A DNA stretch of 32,037 bases. Origin: Clostridiales bacterium. Lineage in GTDB: Bacteria; Bacillota; Clostridia; Caldicoprobacterales; UBA3941. Positions 7,918-16,708 of this stretch are shown here, piece after piece. The notes under the pieces are model-generated. The model had not been told where the DNA came from. It did not search any database and saw only the letters and a program-made list of their open reading frames with translations. The position numbers and the translations under genes are program-made. The stretch is taken from NCBI GenBank assembly GCA_012735575.1, contig JAAYGY010000090.1, positions 1-32,037 on the forward strand, written 5' to 3'. Within the stretch, counting starts at the first letter, position 1. Each line of letters begins with the position of its first letter.

Positions 7918-9399
7918 ATGCAAAATATTCCATGTGTAAAACTGGGGATTGTAGCCGTAAGCAGGGACTGCTTCCCCATAGAGCTTAGTGAAAAAAGAAG
8001 AAAAGCCGTTGTAGAAGCTTGTACAAACAAGAATATAGACATCTTTGAAGTACAAACAACTGTAGAAAATGAAAAAGATGTGCTTAAAGCATTAAAAGAA
8101 TTAAAAGAAGCTGATGTAAATGCTCTGGTACTCTTTCTCGGCAACTTCGGGCCTGAAGGACCTGAGACCATGCTAATCCAAAAATTTGGAGGTCCTGCTA
8201 TGGTGGTTGCAGCAGCTGAGGAAACTCAGGACAACCTAATAGCCGGCCGTGGTGATGCCTATTGCGGAATGCTTAATGCTTCATACAGCCTTGGGCTAAA
8301 AGGTTTAAATCCATATATCCCTGAATATCCTGTAGGTACAGCCCAGGATATAGCAGATATGATTCTGGACTTTGAGGATATAGCAAGGGTTATCCTTGGC
8401 TTAAAGGGACTTAAGGTCATCAGCTTTGGACCAAGACCTCAAGATTTTCTGGCATGTAATGCGCCTATCAAACCCCTTTTTGATCTGGGAATAGAGATTA
8501 TGGAAAACTCTGAATTAGACCTATTTGAAGCTTTTAACAACCATGCCGACGATCCTAGAATTCCCGATGTGGTAAAGGATATGGAGGAGGAGTTAGGTGA
8601 GGGCAATGGATATCCTGGTATCTTGCCAAAACTTGCCCAGTATGAGTTAACCCTTCTGGACTGGATGGAGGAAAACCTGGGTGCATCTGAATACGCTGTA
8701 TTTGCCAACAAATGCTGGCCTGCTTTCCAGACACAGTTTGGATTTGTTCCCTGCTATGTAAATTCAAGATTAGCGGCAAGGGGAATACCTGTTGCCTGTG
8801 AAACTGACATCTATGGAGCCGTAAGTGAATATATTATTACCTGTGCTACAAAGAAACCGGCAACCCTACTGGATATAAACAATACTGTTCCCAAGGATAT
8901 GTACGATGAGAACAGGGAACTGTTTGATGGCTATAAATTAACTGATCTCTTTATGGGATTCCATTGTGGAAATACTCCCAAAGCATGTCTAAAGGATGCT
9001 GAGATGAAGTATCAGCGTATTATGCATAGCCTATTAGAGCCTGATAAGGAGCCTGACATTACAAGGGGTACTCTAGAGGGTACCATAAGGTCCGGAGAAA
9101 TTACTCTATTCAGACTGCAAAGCACGGCTGATACCACTCTAAGAAGCTATGTAGCACAGGGAGAGGTCATTGACATAGATCCAAAATCTTTTGGAGGTAT
9201 TGGAGTAATTGCTGTAAAGGAAATGGCAAGGTTCTATCGTCATGTACTTATAGCAAAGAGATTCCCCCACCATGCTGGTGTAGCCTTTGAGCATGCGGGC
9301 AAGGTGTTGTTTGCTGCTATGAAGATGCTGGGTGTAGAGGATGTATCTTTCAATCAACCAGCTTCCATGATGTACAAGGATGAGAACCCCTTTGGATAA
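7918..9399 (+). CDS. L-fucose/L-arabinose isomerase family protein, probable L-arabinose isomerase
   Basis: The 493-aa metal-dependent aldose-ketose isomerase belongs to the FucI fold. Glu295 (in CETDIYG) and Asp319 (in LLDINN) are 24 residues apart, the same spacing as the E. coli FucI metal ligands Glu337 and Asp361. A His-rich C-terminal stretch HHAGVAFEHAG (451-461) could provide the third ligand. It is shorter than E. coli FucI (591 aa). It is the first gene of an operon with araR, araB and araD, and no classical araA is present, so it most likely converts L-arabinose to L-ribulose. The ATG at 7918 is chosen because TAAGGGGG lies 9 nt upstream; a TTG at 7840 is in frame but falls inside the operator. 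Substrate assignment rests on context. Confidence 0.82.
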   Translation: MQNIPCVKLGIVAVSRDCFPIELSEKRRKAVVEACTNKNIDIFEVQTTVENEKDVLKALKELKEADVNALVLFLGNFGPEGPETMLIQKFGGPAMVVAAAEETQDNLIAGRGDAYCGMLNASYSLGLKGLNPYIPEYPVGTAQDIADMILDFEDIARVILGLKGLKVISFGPRPQDFLACNAPIKPLFDLGIEIMENSELDLFEAFNNHADDPRIPDVVKDMEEELGEGNGYPGILPKLAQYELTLLDWMEENLGASEYAVFANKCWPAFQTQFGFVPCYVNSRLAARGIPVACETDIYGAVSEYIITCATKKPATLLDINNTVPKDMYDENRELFDGYKLTDLFMGFHCGNTPKACLKDAEMKYQRIMHSLLEPDKEPDITRGTLEGTIRSGEITLFRLQSTADTTLRSYVAQGEVIDIDPKSFGGIGVIAVKEMARFYRHVLIAKRFPHHAGVAFEHAGKVLFAAMKMLGVEDVSFNQPASMMYKDENPFG

Positions 9400-10489
9400 A
9401 AGATGTGAAAGGCAAAAGCCAAAATATCAGGCACTTAAAGAATATATTATAGAAACCATTGAGCAGGAAGGGCTTAAGACCGGGGATAAAATCTGGTCGG
9501 AAAATGAGCTGGCTAAAAAATTTATGGTTAGCCGGCATACCGTGAGACAGGCGATTGGTGAACTGACAAACGAGGGATGGCTGTATAAAGTACATGGCAA
9601 GGGTACTTATGTAGGGGAAAGAATAGATCAAAAATCCAGTAAAATTAAAACTATAGGAGTAATGACCACCTATCTTGATGATTATATATTTCCATCCATC
9701 ATTTTAGGCATGGACCAAGTCTTGTCCAAGGCAGGATATAATCTAGTGCTTGGATGTACCTACAATCATCATGATAAGGAAAGGGTATGCCTGGAAAACT
9801 TTATTAGGTCGGATATCCAGGGCATTATTATAGAGCCTACAAAAAGTGCCCTGCCAAACCCTAACCTGGATCTATACAGGCAGATAATTGACAAGGGTAT
9901 CCCTATGTTCTTTATTCATGGTTGCTATCAGGAGCTGGATTGTCCCTATGTGGTAGTGGACGATACAAAAGCTGGCTATCTTGCCACCCGCTACTTAATT
10001 GATTTAGGACATAAAAGTATCGGTGGTATATTTAAGATAGACGATATACAAGGTCACTATCGTTTTAAGGGATTTCAAAAAGCTCTGGCTGAAGATGGGA
10101 TAAGCTTGAAGGATTCAAATATTTTATGGTTTGATACCGATGATATTGGAGAAGAGTTTATAAAGCTGGATCATAAAAAGTTTGAAGTGCTTATCAAAAG
10201 CTGTTCAGCCATAATATGCTACAACGATCAGGTGGCATTAAAAATTGTAAATGCTATTAAAAGCATGGAAATGAACATACCTGATGATATATCCCTGGTC
10301 AGTTTTGATGATTCTCAGCTGGCTGTTGTATCTGAGGTTAAATTAACCACAGTTGCCCATCCTCAGAAAAAGCTGGGAAGGTTGGTGGCTGAAAGCTTAA
10401 TAAATAAGATTGACGGTCGTGAGGTCAAGGATAAGGTTAAGATGGAGCCGGAGCTAATAGTAAGAGATAGTGCCAAAGAGTATGAATAG
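9380..10489 (+). CDS. araR: AraR-type repressor: GntR winged helix plus LacI/GalR sensor
   Basis: The 369-aa protein has a GntR-type winged helix at about 13-80 (WSENELAKKFMVSRHTVRQA, HGKGTYVG) joined to a LacI-type periplasmic-binding-protein fold from about 90 to the end (IGVMTTYLDDYIFPSIILG, SLVSFDDSQLAVVSEV, TTVAHPQKKLGRLVAESL). This two-part design and the length match Bacillus AraR (362 aa), which releases DNA on binding L-arabinose. The gene overlaps the isomerase gene by 20 nt. An in-frame TTG at 9392 with AAGGA 12 nt upstream is an alternative start. The AraR-like box at 7839-7852 is its likely operator. Confidence 0.9.
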   Translation: MRTPLDKRCERQKPKYQALKEYIIETIEQEGLKTGDKIWSENELAKKFMVSRHTVRQAIGELTNEGWLYKVHGKGTYVGERIDQKSSKIKTIGVMTTYLDDYIFPSIILGMDQVLSKAGYNLVLGCTYNHHDKERVCLENFIRSDIQGIIIEPTKSALPNPNLDLYRQIIDKGIPMFFIHGCYQELDCPYVVVDDTKAGYLATRYLIDLGHKSIGGIFKIDDIQGHYRFKGFQKALAEDGISLKDSNILWFDTDDIGEEFIKLDHKKFEVLIKSCSAIICYNDQVALKIVNAIKSMEMNIPDDISLVSFDDSQLAVVSEVKLTTVAHPQKKLGRLVAESLINKIDGREVKDKVKMEPELIVRDSAKEYE

Positions 10490-10512
10490 TATAAATTAAG
10501 GGGAGTTATGGA

Positions 10513-12192
10513 ATGGGTAAAAAGTTTACTATTGGTGTAGATTTTGGTACTCAGTCGGGGAGAGCGGTATTGGTAGAGGTTGGCACAGGAAAAGAAGTGG
10601 CAACGGCGGTCGGGGAGTATCCTCATGGGGTTATGGATGAGTATTTGCCTGATGGTGTTACCCCTCTAGACCATGACTGGGCACTGCAGCATCCTCAGGA
10701 TTATTTGGATGTGCTAAGTGAAACCATTCCTGAAGTTCTAAAGGAATCGGGGATAGCTTGTGAAGATGTTATAGGGATTGGTATAGATTTTACTGCCTGT
10801 ACTCTACTTCCCATAGATGAAAAGGGAGTCCCTTTATGTTTGTATGACGAATACAGGTCTAGCCCTCATGCCTATGTAAAACTTTGGAAACATCACGCTG
10901 CACAAGAGGAAGCCAACAAGCTCAATGAGATTGCTATGGAAAGAGGAGAGGAGTTTTTAGACCTCTATGGAGGAAAAATCTCTTCGGAATGGCTTTTTCC
11001 AAAGATATGGCAGACATTAAATGAGGCACCTGATATATATGAAAAAGCGGAAAAGTTTATAGAGGCTGCTGACTGGGTGGTTATGCAGCTAACAGGCCAG
11101 GAAAAGAGAAATAGCTGTACTGCAGGATATAAGGCTATGTGGCATAAGCAAAAAGGCTATCCCGGCAATGACTTTTTTAAGGCATTGGATCCTAGATTGG
11201 AAAATGTAGTAGATGAAAAGCTAAGCAGAAACATATATCCCATTGGAACCAAGGCTGGAGAGATTACCCAAAGTGCAGCCCGGCTAACTGGCCTTAAGCC
11301 TGGAACTGCTGTAGCAGTGGGGAATATAGATGCCCATGTGGCTATGCCGGCTGTGGGCATTGTAGATGAAGGAAAAATGCTTATGATTATAGGTACCTCC
11401 ACCTGCCATATGGTACTGGGCAGAGAGGAAAAAAAGGTTCCAGGAATATGTGGAGTGGTAGAGGATGGAATTATTCCAGGTTATTTTGGCTATGAGGCTG
11501 GTCAATGCTGCGTGGGAGATCACTTTGACTGGTTTATAAAGAACTATGTACCTGGAGGTTACTACAGGGAGGCTGAAAAGAAGGGTATAGGTATTCATGA
11601 TTTATTAAGTGAGAAGGCACAGAAACTGGCAGTAGGCCAAAGCGGACTTATAGCCCTGGACTGGTGGAATGGAAACCGTTCTGTGCTGGTGGACGCTGAT
11701 TTGACTGGTTTGATTATAGGATGTACCCTACTTACCAAACCGGAAGAGATTTATAGAGCTCTTATTGAGGCTACAGCCTACGGTACCCGTATGATTATAG
11801 ATACCTTTGAGGAAAGCGGGGTTCCTGTTAAGGAGATATATGCTGCAGGCGGTATAGCTCACAAAAATCCCTTCCTTATGCAGATATATTCCGATGTCAC
11901 CAACAGGGAGATTAGAATATCAGCATCCACACAAGCTGCGGCTTTGGGATCAGCCATGTTCGGTGCAGTAGCGGCAGGTAAGGAAAGAGGGGGCTATGAC
12001 TCTATAGTGGATGCAGCCAGGGAAATGGCCAGATTAAAGGATGTAGTATACAGGCCTGTACAGGAGAATGTAGAGGTATACAACAAACTATATTCAGAGT
12101 ATAAAATCCTACACGACTACTTTGGCAGGGGCACAAATGATGTAATGAAACGTCTTAAGGTTATAAAGAGACAAGCATCAGAAAAAGAATGA
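10513..12192 (+). CDS. araB: Ribulokinase
   Basis: The 559-aa FGGY-family kinase phosphorylates L-ribulose to L-ribulose 5-phosphate. Length and sequence fit AraB (E. coli 566 aa). The first FGGY domain opens with [17 protein letters not shown] (nucleotide-binding phosphate 1 loop), followed by the [15 protein letters not shown] segment typical of ribulokinases. The second domain carries the adenosine motif [17 protein letters not shown]. The start is ATG 10513 with GGGGAG upstream. It lies between araR (23 nt gap) and araD (19 nt gap to its preferred start). It looks complete. Confidence 0.95.
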   Translation: MGKKFTIGVDFGTQSGRAVLVEVGTGKEVATAVGEYPHGVMDEYLPDGVTPLDHDWALQHPQDYLDVLSETIPEVLKESGIACEDVIGIGIDFTACTLLPIDEKGVPLCLYDEYRSSPHAYVKLWKHHAAQEEANKLNEIAMERGEEFLDLYGGKISSEWLFPKIWQTLNEAPDIYEKAEKFIEAADWVVMQLTGQEKRNSCTAGYKAMWHKQKGYPGNDFFKALDPRLENVVDEKLSRNIYPIGTKAGEITQSAARLTGLKPGTAVAVGNIDAHVAMPAVGIVDEGKMLMIIGTSTCHMVLGREEKKVPGICGVVEDGIIPGYFGYEAGQCCVGDHFDWFIKNYVPGGYYREAEKKGIGIHDLLSEKAQKLAVGQSGLIALDWWNGNRSVLVDADLTGLIIGCTLLTKPEEIYRALIEATAYGTRMIIDTFEESGVPVKEIYAAGGIAHKNPFLMQIYSDVTNREIRISASTQAAALGSAMFGAVAAGKERGGYDSIVDAAREMARLKDVVYRPVQENVEVYNKLYSEYKILHDYFGRGTNDVMKRLKVIKRQASEKE

Positions 12193-12211
12193 TGTGTTAG
12201 GGAGTGATAAA

Positions 12212-12898
12212 ATGCTTAAGGATTTAAAGGAGCAGGTGTGGAAGGCCAACATGGATCTTCCCAAATTTGGACTGGTTACTTTTACCTGGGGCAATGTTAG
12301 CGGTATAGATAGGGACAGGGGACTTATTGTAATTAAGCCCAGTGGAGTGCCTTACCCGGATCTAAAACCTGAGCATATGGTGGTGCTTGATCTTGAGGGC
12401 AACAAGGTGGAGGGGGATTTAAAACCCTCATCTGATACTCCGACTCATCTGGTGCTATATAATAATTTTAGTGAGATAGGCGGAGTGGTTCACACCCATT
12501 CATCCTGGGCTACCAGCTTTGCTCAGGCTGGTAGAGGGATTCCGGCACTTGGTACAACTCATGGAGATTATTTCTACGGAGAGATCCCCTGTACCAGGAA
12601 GATGACCAAAGAGGAGATAGAAGGGGACTATGAAAAGGAAACCGGCAATGTCATTGTAGAGACTTTTGCCAATGTAAATCCCATGGAAATCCCTGGAGTA
12701 TTGGTCAATATGCATGGCCCTTTTACCTGGGGAAAAGATGCAGCTGATGCGGTGCATAATTCTGTAGTATTGGAAGAGGTAGCCAAGATGGCTTTAAGGA
12801 CCTTTATGCTTAACCCCAATATCGGACCTATGGATCAGAACCTCTTGGACAAGCATTTTCTGAGAAAGCATGGGGCTAATGCCTATTATGGACAATGA
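12212..12898 (+). CDS. araD: L-ribulose-5-phosphate 4-epimerase
   Basis: The 228-aa class II aldolase-fold, metal-dependent enzyme converts L-ribulose 5-phosphate to D-xylulose 5-phosphate, the entry into the pentose phosphate pathway. The metal ligands His94 and His96 are in VVHTHSSWA, and the third His is in NMHGPFTWG. Asp75 in SSDTPTH and the [14 protein letters not shown] segment match the epimerase rather than fuculose-phosphate aldolase. The ATG at 12212 gives the MLKDLKEQV start found in E. coli AraD; an in-frame GTG at 12194 would add six residues and has no better RBS. It is the last gene of the arabinose operon; no clear terminator follows. Confidence 0.95.
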   Translation: MLKDLKEQVWKANMDLPKFGLVTFTWGNVSGIDRDRGLIVIKPSGVPYPDLKPEHMVVLDLEGNKVEGDLKPSSDTPTHLVLYNNFSEIGGVVHTHSSWATSFAQAGRGIPALGTTHGDYFYGEIPCTRKMTKEEIEGDYEKETGNVIVETFANVNPMEIPGVLVNMHGPFTWGKDAADAVHNSVVLEEVAKMALRTFMLNPNIGPMDQNLLDKHFLRKHGANAYYGQ

Positions 12899-12932
12899 AA
12901 AGTATATGATTTTCAAATAATCAGAAAATAGG

Positions 12933-12961
12933 TTGAATTAATAAAAGTTTTGGTATATAAT
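12933..12961 (+). promoter_or_regulatory. Promoter of the M-box/mgtE transcript
   Basis: TTGAAT (12933-12938) and TATAAT (12956-12961) are separated by 17 nt, about 20 nt before the riboswitch begins. Confidence 0.7.
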
Positions 12962-12980
12962 GTATTTAAGTGAATTTTTT

Positions 12981-13175
12981 CGTTAGGTGAGGCTACTATA
13001 CGGAAATACGCCACTGTCCAGAAACGTCGAGAGACGCCAATGGGCTAACAGGCTTTATCGAATTAAGGTATAGCTTAATGTGGCTGGCCATAGGCCTAAG
13101 CCGTATAGAGTTAAAACTCAACGAGTGGAGGAATAGGTATCTTTGGGTCTTTCGCTTGTTGAGGGACCCATTTTT
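12981..13175 (+). promoter_or_regulatory. M-box (ykoK) magnesium riboswitch with terminator
   Basis: The conserved M-box segments are present in order: CGTTAGGTGAGGCT, the TATACGGAAATACGC helix, CCAGAAACGTCGAGAGACGCC, AATGGG...AACAGG, TAAGGT...TTAATG and GCCGTATAG closing the fold. The expression platform follows: CTCAAC (13117-13122) can pair with GTTGAG (13158-13163) as antiterminator, or TGGGTC (13144-13149) pairs with GACCCA (13165-13170) followed by T5 as terminator. High Mg2+ would favour termination and shut off the downstream Mg2+ transporter. Confidence 0.95.
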
Positions 13176-13256
13176 AAATATAAAGGAAAGTTGGTGACGA
13201 TGGTGGATCCTGGGCCTTTACCTAGTTTATGCAATTTACAAAAAGTGAATAATAAG

Positions 13257-13299
13257 GACAGGGTCATGATCATCAGAATAAAAGTGGCATGACCCTGTC
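13257..13299 (+). repeat. Perfect 12-bp inverted repeat touching the mgtE ribosome binding site
   Basis: GACAGGGTCATG (13257-13268) and CATGACCCTGTC (13288-13299) are perfect complements around a 19-nt loop. The 3' arm ends one base before the AAGGAGGG Shine-Dalgarno (13300-13307) of mgtE. No T-run follows, so it is not an intrinsic terminator. It may be a second-layer mRNA structure or a DNA operator below the M-box. Confidence 0.6.
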
Positions 13300-13314
13300 A
13301 AGGAGGGTTGTGCC

Positions 13315-14652
13315 ATGGTAGAGAATTTTATTTTAAGTTTGATACACCAGGGTAGGCTGGCTGAAGCCAGAACCTGGCTCAGCCAAATGAATGTTGTTGA
13401 CATTGCCTACTGGATGGAAGAATTAGATGATGACAGCATCTTGGTCTTATTTAGACTGCTTCCAAAGGATACTGCAGCAGAAGTGTTTTCCCATTTCTCC
13501 AAAGAACAACAGGAGTTTATCATTGAATCCATAGCAGATCGGGAGATAAAGGGTATTATTGATGAGCTTTTCTTGGACGATACTGTGGACTTGATTGAGG
13601 AGATGCCTGCTAATGTTGTTAAAAAGGTACTAAGGAATACCAGTGAAGAGCGCAGAAAGCTTATAAATCAATTCTTAAAGTATCCCGAAAACTCGGCAGG
13701 CAGTTTGATGACCATTGAGTTTGTGGATTTGAAAAAGGAGATGAGGGTAGATCAGGCCCTGGAAAGTATAAGAAAAAACGGGGTCGATAAGGAAACAATT
13801 AATATATGCTATGTAATTGACAGTAATAGAAAGCTAGAAGGAATCATTCCCATCAGAAAGCTTATACTAAGTGACTTGTCAGAGAATATTGAAAACATTA
13901 TGGAAACCAACATAATATCTGTTCATACCCTAGATGACCAGGAGGAAGTAGCTAATATATTTAGAAAATACGATTTAATAGCGGTTCCTGTAGTGGATAA
14001 TGAAAATCGTCTGGTGGGTATCATCACAGTTGACGATATAGTGGACATAATCGAAGAGGAAAATACCGAGGACTTCCACAAGATGGCAGCTATGCAGCCA
14101 TCTGATGAGGAATATTTAAAGACAAAGGTGACAGCGCTTGCCAAACATCGCGTGATTTGGCTTCTTGTACTAATGATATCCGCTACTTTTACTGGTACCA
14201 TCATACAAAAATTTGAGGAAGTTTTGCAGTCAGTAGTAGTGCTTACCTACTTTATCCCCATGATCATGGATACGGGAGGAAATGCCGGTGCACAATCGGC
14301 CACCCTTATTATCCGGGGACTGGCTCTAGATGAAATTGATCTAAGTGATATTTTAAAGGTCATTTGGAAAGAGCTGAAGGTAAGCCTTCTGGTAGGAGTA
14401 ACTTTGGCCATAATAAACTTTGCACGAATAATTATAATGAGGCAAGCATCGGTTATGATTGCCGCAACGGTGTCTGTAAGCATGCTGCTCACTGTTATCT
14501 TGGCGAAAGTAATAGGCGGGTCCTTACCCATACTGGCCAAAAAAATTGGACTTGATCCTGCAATAATGGCGGGGCCCCTTATTACCACTATAGTAGATGC
14601 CTTGGCTCTATTGGCATATTTTTCAATGGCATCCTGGGTATTGGGTCTATAG
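13315..14652 (+). CDS. mgtE: Magnesium transporter MgtE
   Basis: This 445-aa Mg2+ channel of the cell membrane has a superhelical MgtE N domain (about 1-130, with repeated LLPKDTAAEVFSHF and EEMPANVVKKVL units), two CBS domains (about 135-250) that sense cytosolic Mg2+, a connecting plug helix and a membrane domain of about five helices (270-445). The pore motifs MDTGGNAGAQSATLIIRG and PLITTIVDALALL, with the conserved pore Asp, are intact. The start ATG follows AAGGAGGG by 7 nt. It is controlled by the M-box upstream. The Sir2 gene follows 21 nt downstream. Confidence 0.96.
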   Translation: MVENFILSLIHQGRLAEARTWLSQMNVVDIAYWMEELDDDSILVLFRLLPKDTAAEVFSHFSKEQQEFIIESIADREIKGIIDELFLDDTVDLIEEMPANVVKKVLRNTSEERRKLINQFLKYPENSAGSLMTIEFVDLKKEMRVDQALESIRKNGVDKETINICYVIDSNRKLEGIIPIRKLILSDLSENIENIMETNIISVHTLDDQEEVANIFRKYDLIAVPVVDNENRLVGIITVDDIVDIIEEENTEDFHKMAAMQPSDEEYLKTKVTALAKHRVIWLLVLMISATFTGTIIQKFEEVLQSVVVLTYFIPMIMDTGGNAGAQSATLIIRGLALDEIDLSDILKVIWKELKVSLLVGVTLAIINFARIIIMRQASVMIAATVSVSMLLTVILAKVIGGSLPILAKKIGLDPAIMAGPLITTIVDALALLAYFSMASWVLGL

Positions 14653-14673
14653 GCTGTTGAAAGGGTGAAGGGA

Positions 14674-15402
14674 ATGGGTCTAGCTAAACTAAAATCTATG
14701 CTTGATGAAAGCGAACGGGTTGTATTTTTTGGGGGTGCGGGTGTATCCACTGAAAGCGGTATTCCGGATTTTAGAAGCGACACGGGCTTGTTTAAAACCT
14801 TGGAGGGACGGTCATATCCTCCGGAACGCCTTCTAAGCCACAGTTTTTTTATCAGATACCCCGATGAGTTCTACAGATTTTACAAATCCAAGTTGCTTTG
14901 CCTGAAGGCCAAACCCAATGGGGCACATGTAGCCCTGGCAAAGCTGGAGGAAGAGGGAAAGCTAAAGGCTGTTATCACTCAAAACATCGACGGACTACAC
15001 CAGGCTGCAGGCAGTAAAAATGTATTGGAACTTCATGGTTCAATGCATAGAAACTATTGCATGGACTGTGGAGAAAGCTATCCTTTAACTGCAGTTATAA
15101 ACAGCGAAGTTGTTGTACCTTTATGCAGTGGCTGCAATGGTATCATAAGACCTGATGTTGTACTGTATGAAGAATCATTGAATTCAGATGTAGTAGATAA
15201 AGCAATAGACTATATTAGGAATGCAGATATGCTGATTGTAGGAGGGACTTCACTGGAAGTTAATCCTGCGGCAAGCTTCATAGCCCAATATGGCGGTGAC
15301 AAGTTAGTGCTCATAAATAAATCATCTACACAATATGATGATAGAGCCAATCTCATTATAAGGGATAGCATTGGCAAGGTATTAGCCCAGGCAGTTTCTT
15401 AA
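14674..15402 (+). CDS. cobB: Sir2-family NAD-dependent protein deacylase
   Basis: The 242-aa sirtuin removes acyl groups from protein lysines using NAD+. The NAD-binding motif GAGVSTESGIPDFRS is near the N terminus, TQNIDGLH and LHGS (catalytic His) lie in the middle, and the zinc site is CMDC...CSGC. GGTSLEVNPAA closes the NAD pocket. The length fits bacterial CobB/SrtN enzymes. The ATG at 14674 is preferred, with AAAGGG 8-9 nt upstream, over an in-frame GTG at 14665. It probably reads from the mgtE promoter, as the genes are 21 nt apart, and a terminator follows. Confidence 0.94.
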   Translation: MGLAKLKSMLDESERVVFFGGAGVSTESGIPDFRSDTGLFKTLEGRSYPPERLLSHSFFIRYPDEFYRFYKSKLLCLKAKPNGAHVALAKLEEEGKLKAVITQNIDGLHQAAGSKNVLELHGSMHRNYCMDCGESYPLTAVINSEVVVPLCSGCNGIIRPDVVLYEESLNSDVVDKAIDYIRNADMLIVGGTSLEVNPAASFIAQYGGDKLVLINKSSTQYDDRANLIIRDSIGKVLAQAVS

Positions 15403-15424
15403 AGAGTATCAGATTAATCAGCAT

Positions 15425-15466
15425 AAAACCGATATTCTAGTTGCATAACAGAATATCGGTTTTTAT
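15425..15466 (+). terminator. Rho-independent terminator after the sirtuin gene
   Basis: A perfect 14-bp stem, AAAACCGATATTCT (15425-15438) with AGAATATCGGTTTT (15450-15463), encloses an 11-nt loop and ends in a T-run. The A-run on the other side would also allow minus-strand use. Confidence 0.85.
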
Positions 15467-15539
15467 ATAATACTTTGTTATAAACCTTTCTACATAGTAT
15501 AAGTCACAATATCAATTTTCCTAAATCAATAAATATAAG

Positions 15540-15559
15540 TTAACCAGTTAATTTATAAT
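15540..15559 (+). promoter_or_regulatory. Candidate promoter with adjoining small palindrome
   Basis: TATAAT (15554-15559) is 41 nt before the dehydrogenase start. TTAACCAGTTAA (15540-15551, arms TTAAC/GTTAA) lies just upstream in the spacer. No -35 resembling TTGACA is found at 16-18 nt, which suggests activator dependence. Tentative. Confidence 0.35.
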
Positions 15560-15599
15560 TTGCTAATATTTATTTTATATACAGGGTGGTGTGGGTTAA

Positions 15600-16640
15600 A
15601 TGAGTATAATAACAATTGTGGGAGCGGGGATGATGGGTTCAGCCATGAGTTATCCTGCCAGGGATAACGGGCATGAAGTCCGTTTAGTCGGTACTCATCT
15701 CGATCGGGCTATAATTGACCGTGTGAGAGAAGACAGATATCATCCCAGGCTTAAACGTTATCTGCCATATGGCATAGAACCCTTTCAAGTAGAGGAGCTG
15801 GAAACAGCTCTTAAGGGATCAGACCTTGTTATAGGAGGGGTCAGTAGTTTCGGAGTGGATTGGTTTTCAGAAAATGTATTGCCTATGATACCAGAAAAGG
15901 TCCCTGTGATTTTGGTAACCAAAGGCTTGCAGGAAGAGGCAGATGGTGGCCTGCTGCCATTTCCCTATGCTATGAAAAAGAAATTACCATCATCTAAACA
16001 AAACATTTCAATCAATGCCATTGGCGGACCTTGTACTAGCTATGAACTAGCAGATCGCCGCAATTCGGCTGTTGTTTTTTGTGGAGACGATATGGCTATT
16101 CTATTAGAACTTAAAAAGACGCTGGAAACTTCATATTACCATATAAATATTTCAACAGATGTAATAGGTGTGGAATGTGCCGTGGCACTAAAAAATGCCT
16201 ATGCCCTTGGCGTATCTTTAACAATAGGACTGATTGAACAGCAGGAGGGTATAGGATGTCAATTGGCGTACAATCCTCAGGCAGCCTTGTTTGGACAGAG
16301 TATCCGGGAGATGATGGGTATTTTGGATATGGTGGGAGGCCAGTCAGAAAACATTGTATATGGTGCAGGCGATCTCTATGTTACCATATTTGGAGGACGT
16401 ACCCGAAAACTGGGGACTTTGCTGGGACGGGGATTAAGTTTTCATGAAGCTATGAAGGAGCTGGAGGGTGTTACCCTTGAATCAGTAGTGATAACAAAAC
16501 GTATAGCCAGTGCCATGCACAAACGTCAAGCGGCTGGAATAGTACGGATGAATGATTTTCCACTATTGGCGCATATATATGACATTATAGATAAAGGAGC
16601 ATCTGTGGATATACCCTGGAAAGACTTTACAAAGTCTTAA
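15600..16640 (+). CDS. GpsA-like NAD(P)-dependent dehydrogenase, substrate uncertain
   Basis: The 346-aa protein has the glycerol-3-phosphate dehydrogenase architecture: an N-terminal Rossmann domain (IVGAGMMGSAMSYPARDNGH, 5-24) and a helical C-terminal domain. Lys198 in ALKNAYALG aligns with the catalytic lysine of GpsA, and GGPCTSYELA matches the GPS.A region. Differences from housekeeping GpsA include GGVSSFGVDW in place of the usual VPS segment and a divergent tail. It precedes a GH172 gene by 68 nt, so it more likely oxidises or reduces a sugar or sugar phosphate than serves phospholipid synthesis. The RBS AGGGTGG is moderate. Could still be a second glycerol-3-phosphate dehydrogenase. 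Confidence 0.72.
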   Translation: MSIITIVGAGMMGSAMSYPARDNGHEVRLVGTHLDRAIIDRVREDRYHPRLKRYLPYGIEPFQVEELETALKGSDLVIGGVSSFGVDWFSENVLPMIPEKVPVILVTKGLQEEADGGLLPFPYAMKKKLPSSKQNISINAIGGPCTSYELADRRNSAVVFCGDDMAILLELKKTLETSYYHINISTDVIGVECAVALKNAYALGVSLTIGLIEQQEGIGCQLAYNPQAALFGQSIREMMGILDMVGGQSENIVYGAGDLYVTIFGGRTRKLGTLLGRGLSFHEAMKELEGVTLESVVITKRIASAMHKRQAAGIVRMNDFPLLAHIYDIIDKGASVDIPWKDFTKS

Positions 16641-16708
16641 TTAGCTATTAGCCTATGGCAAAAGCATAGGTTTAGAAAAAATAAGATACAGGAGGGCGAT
16701 CTGGAAAC

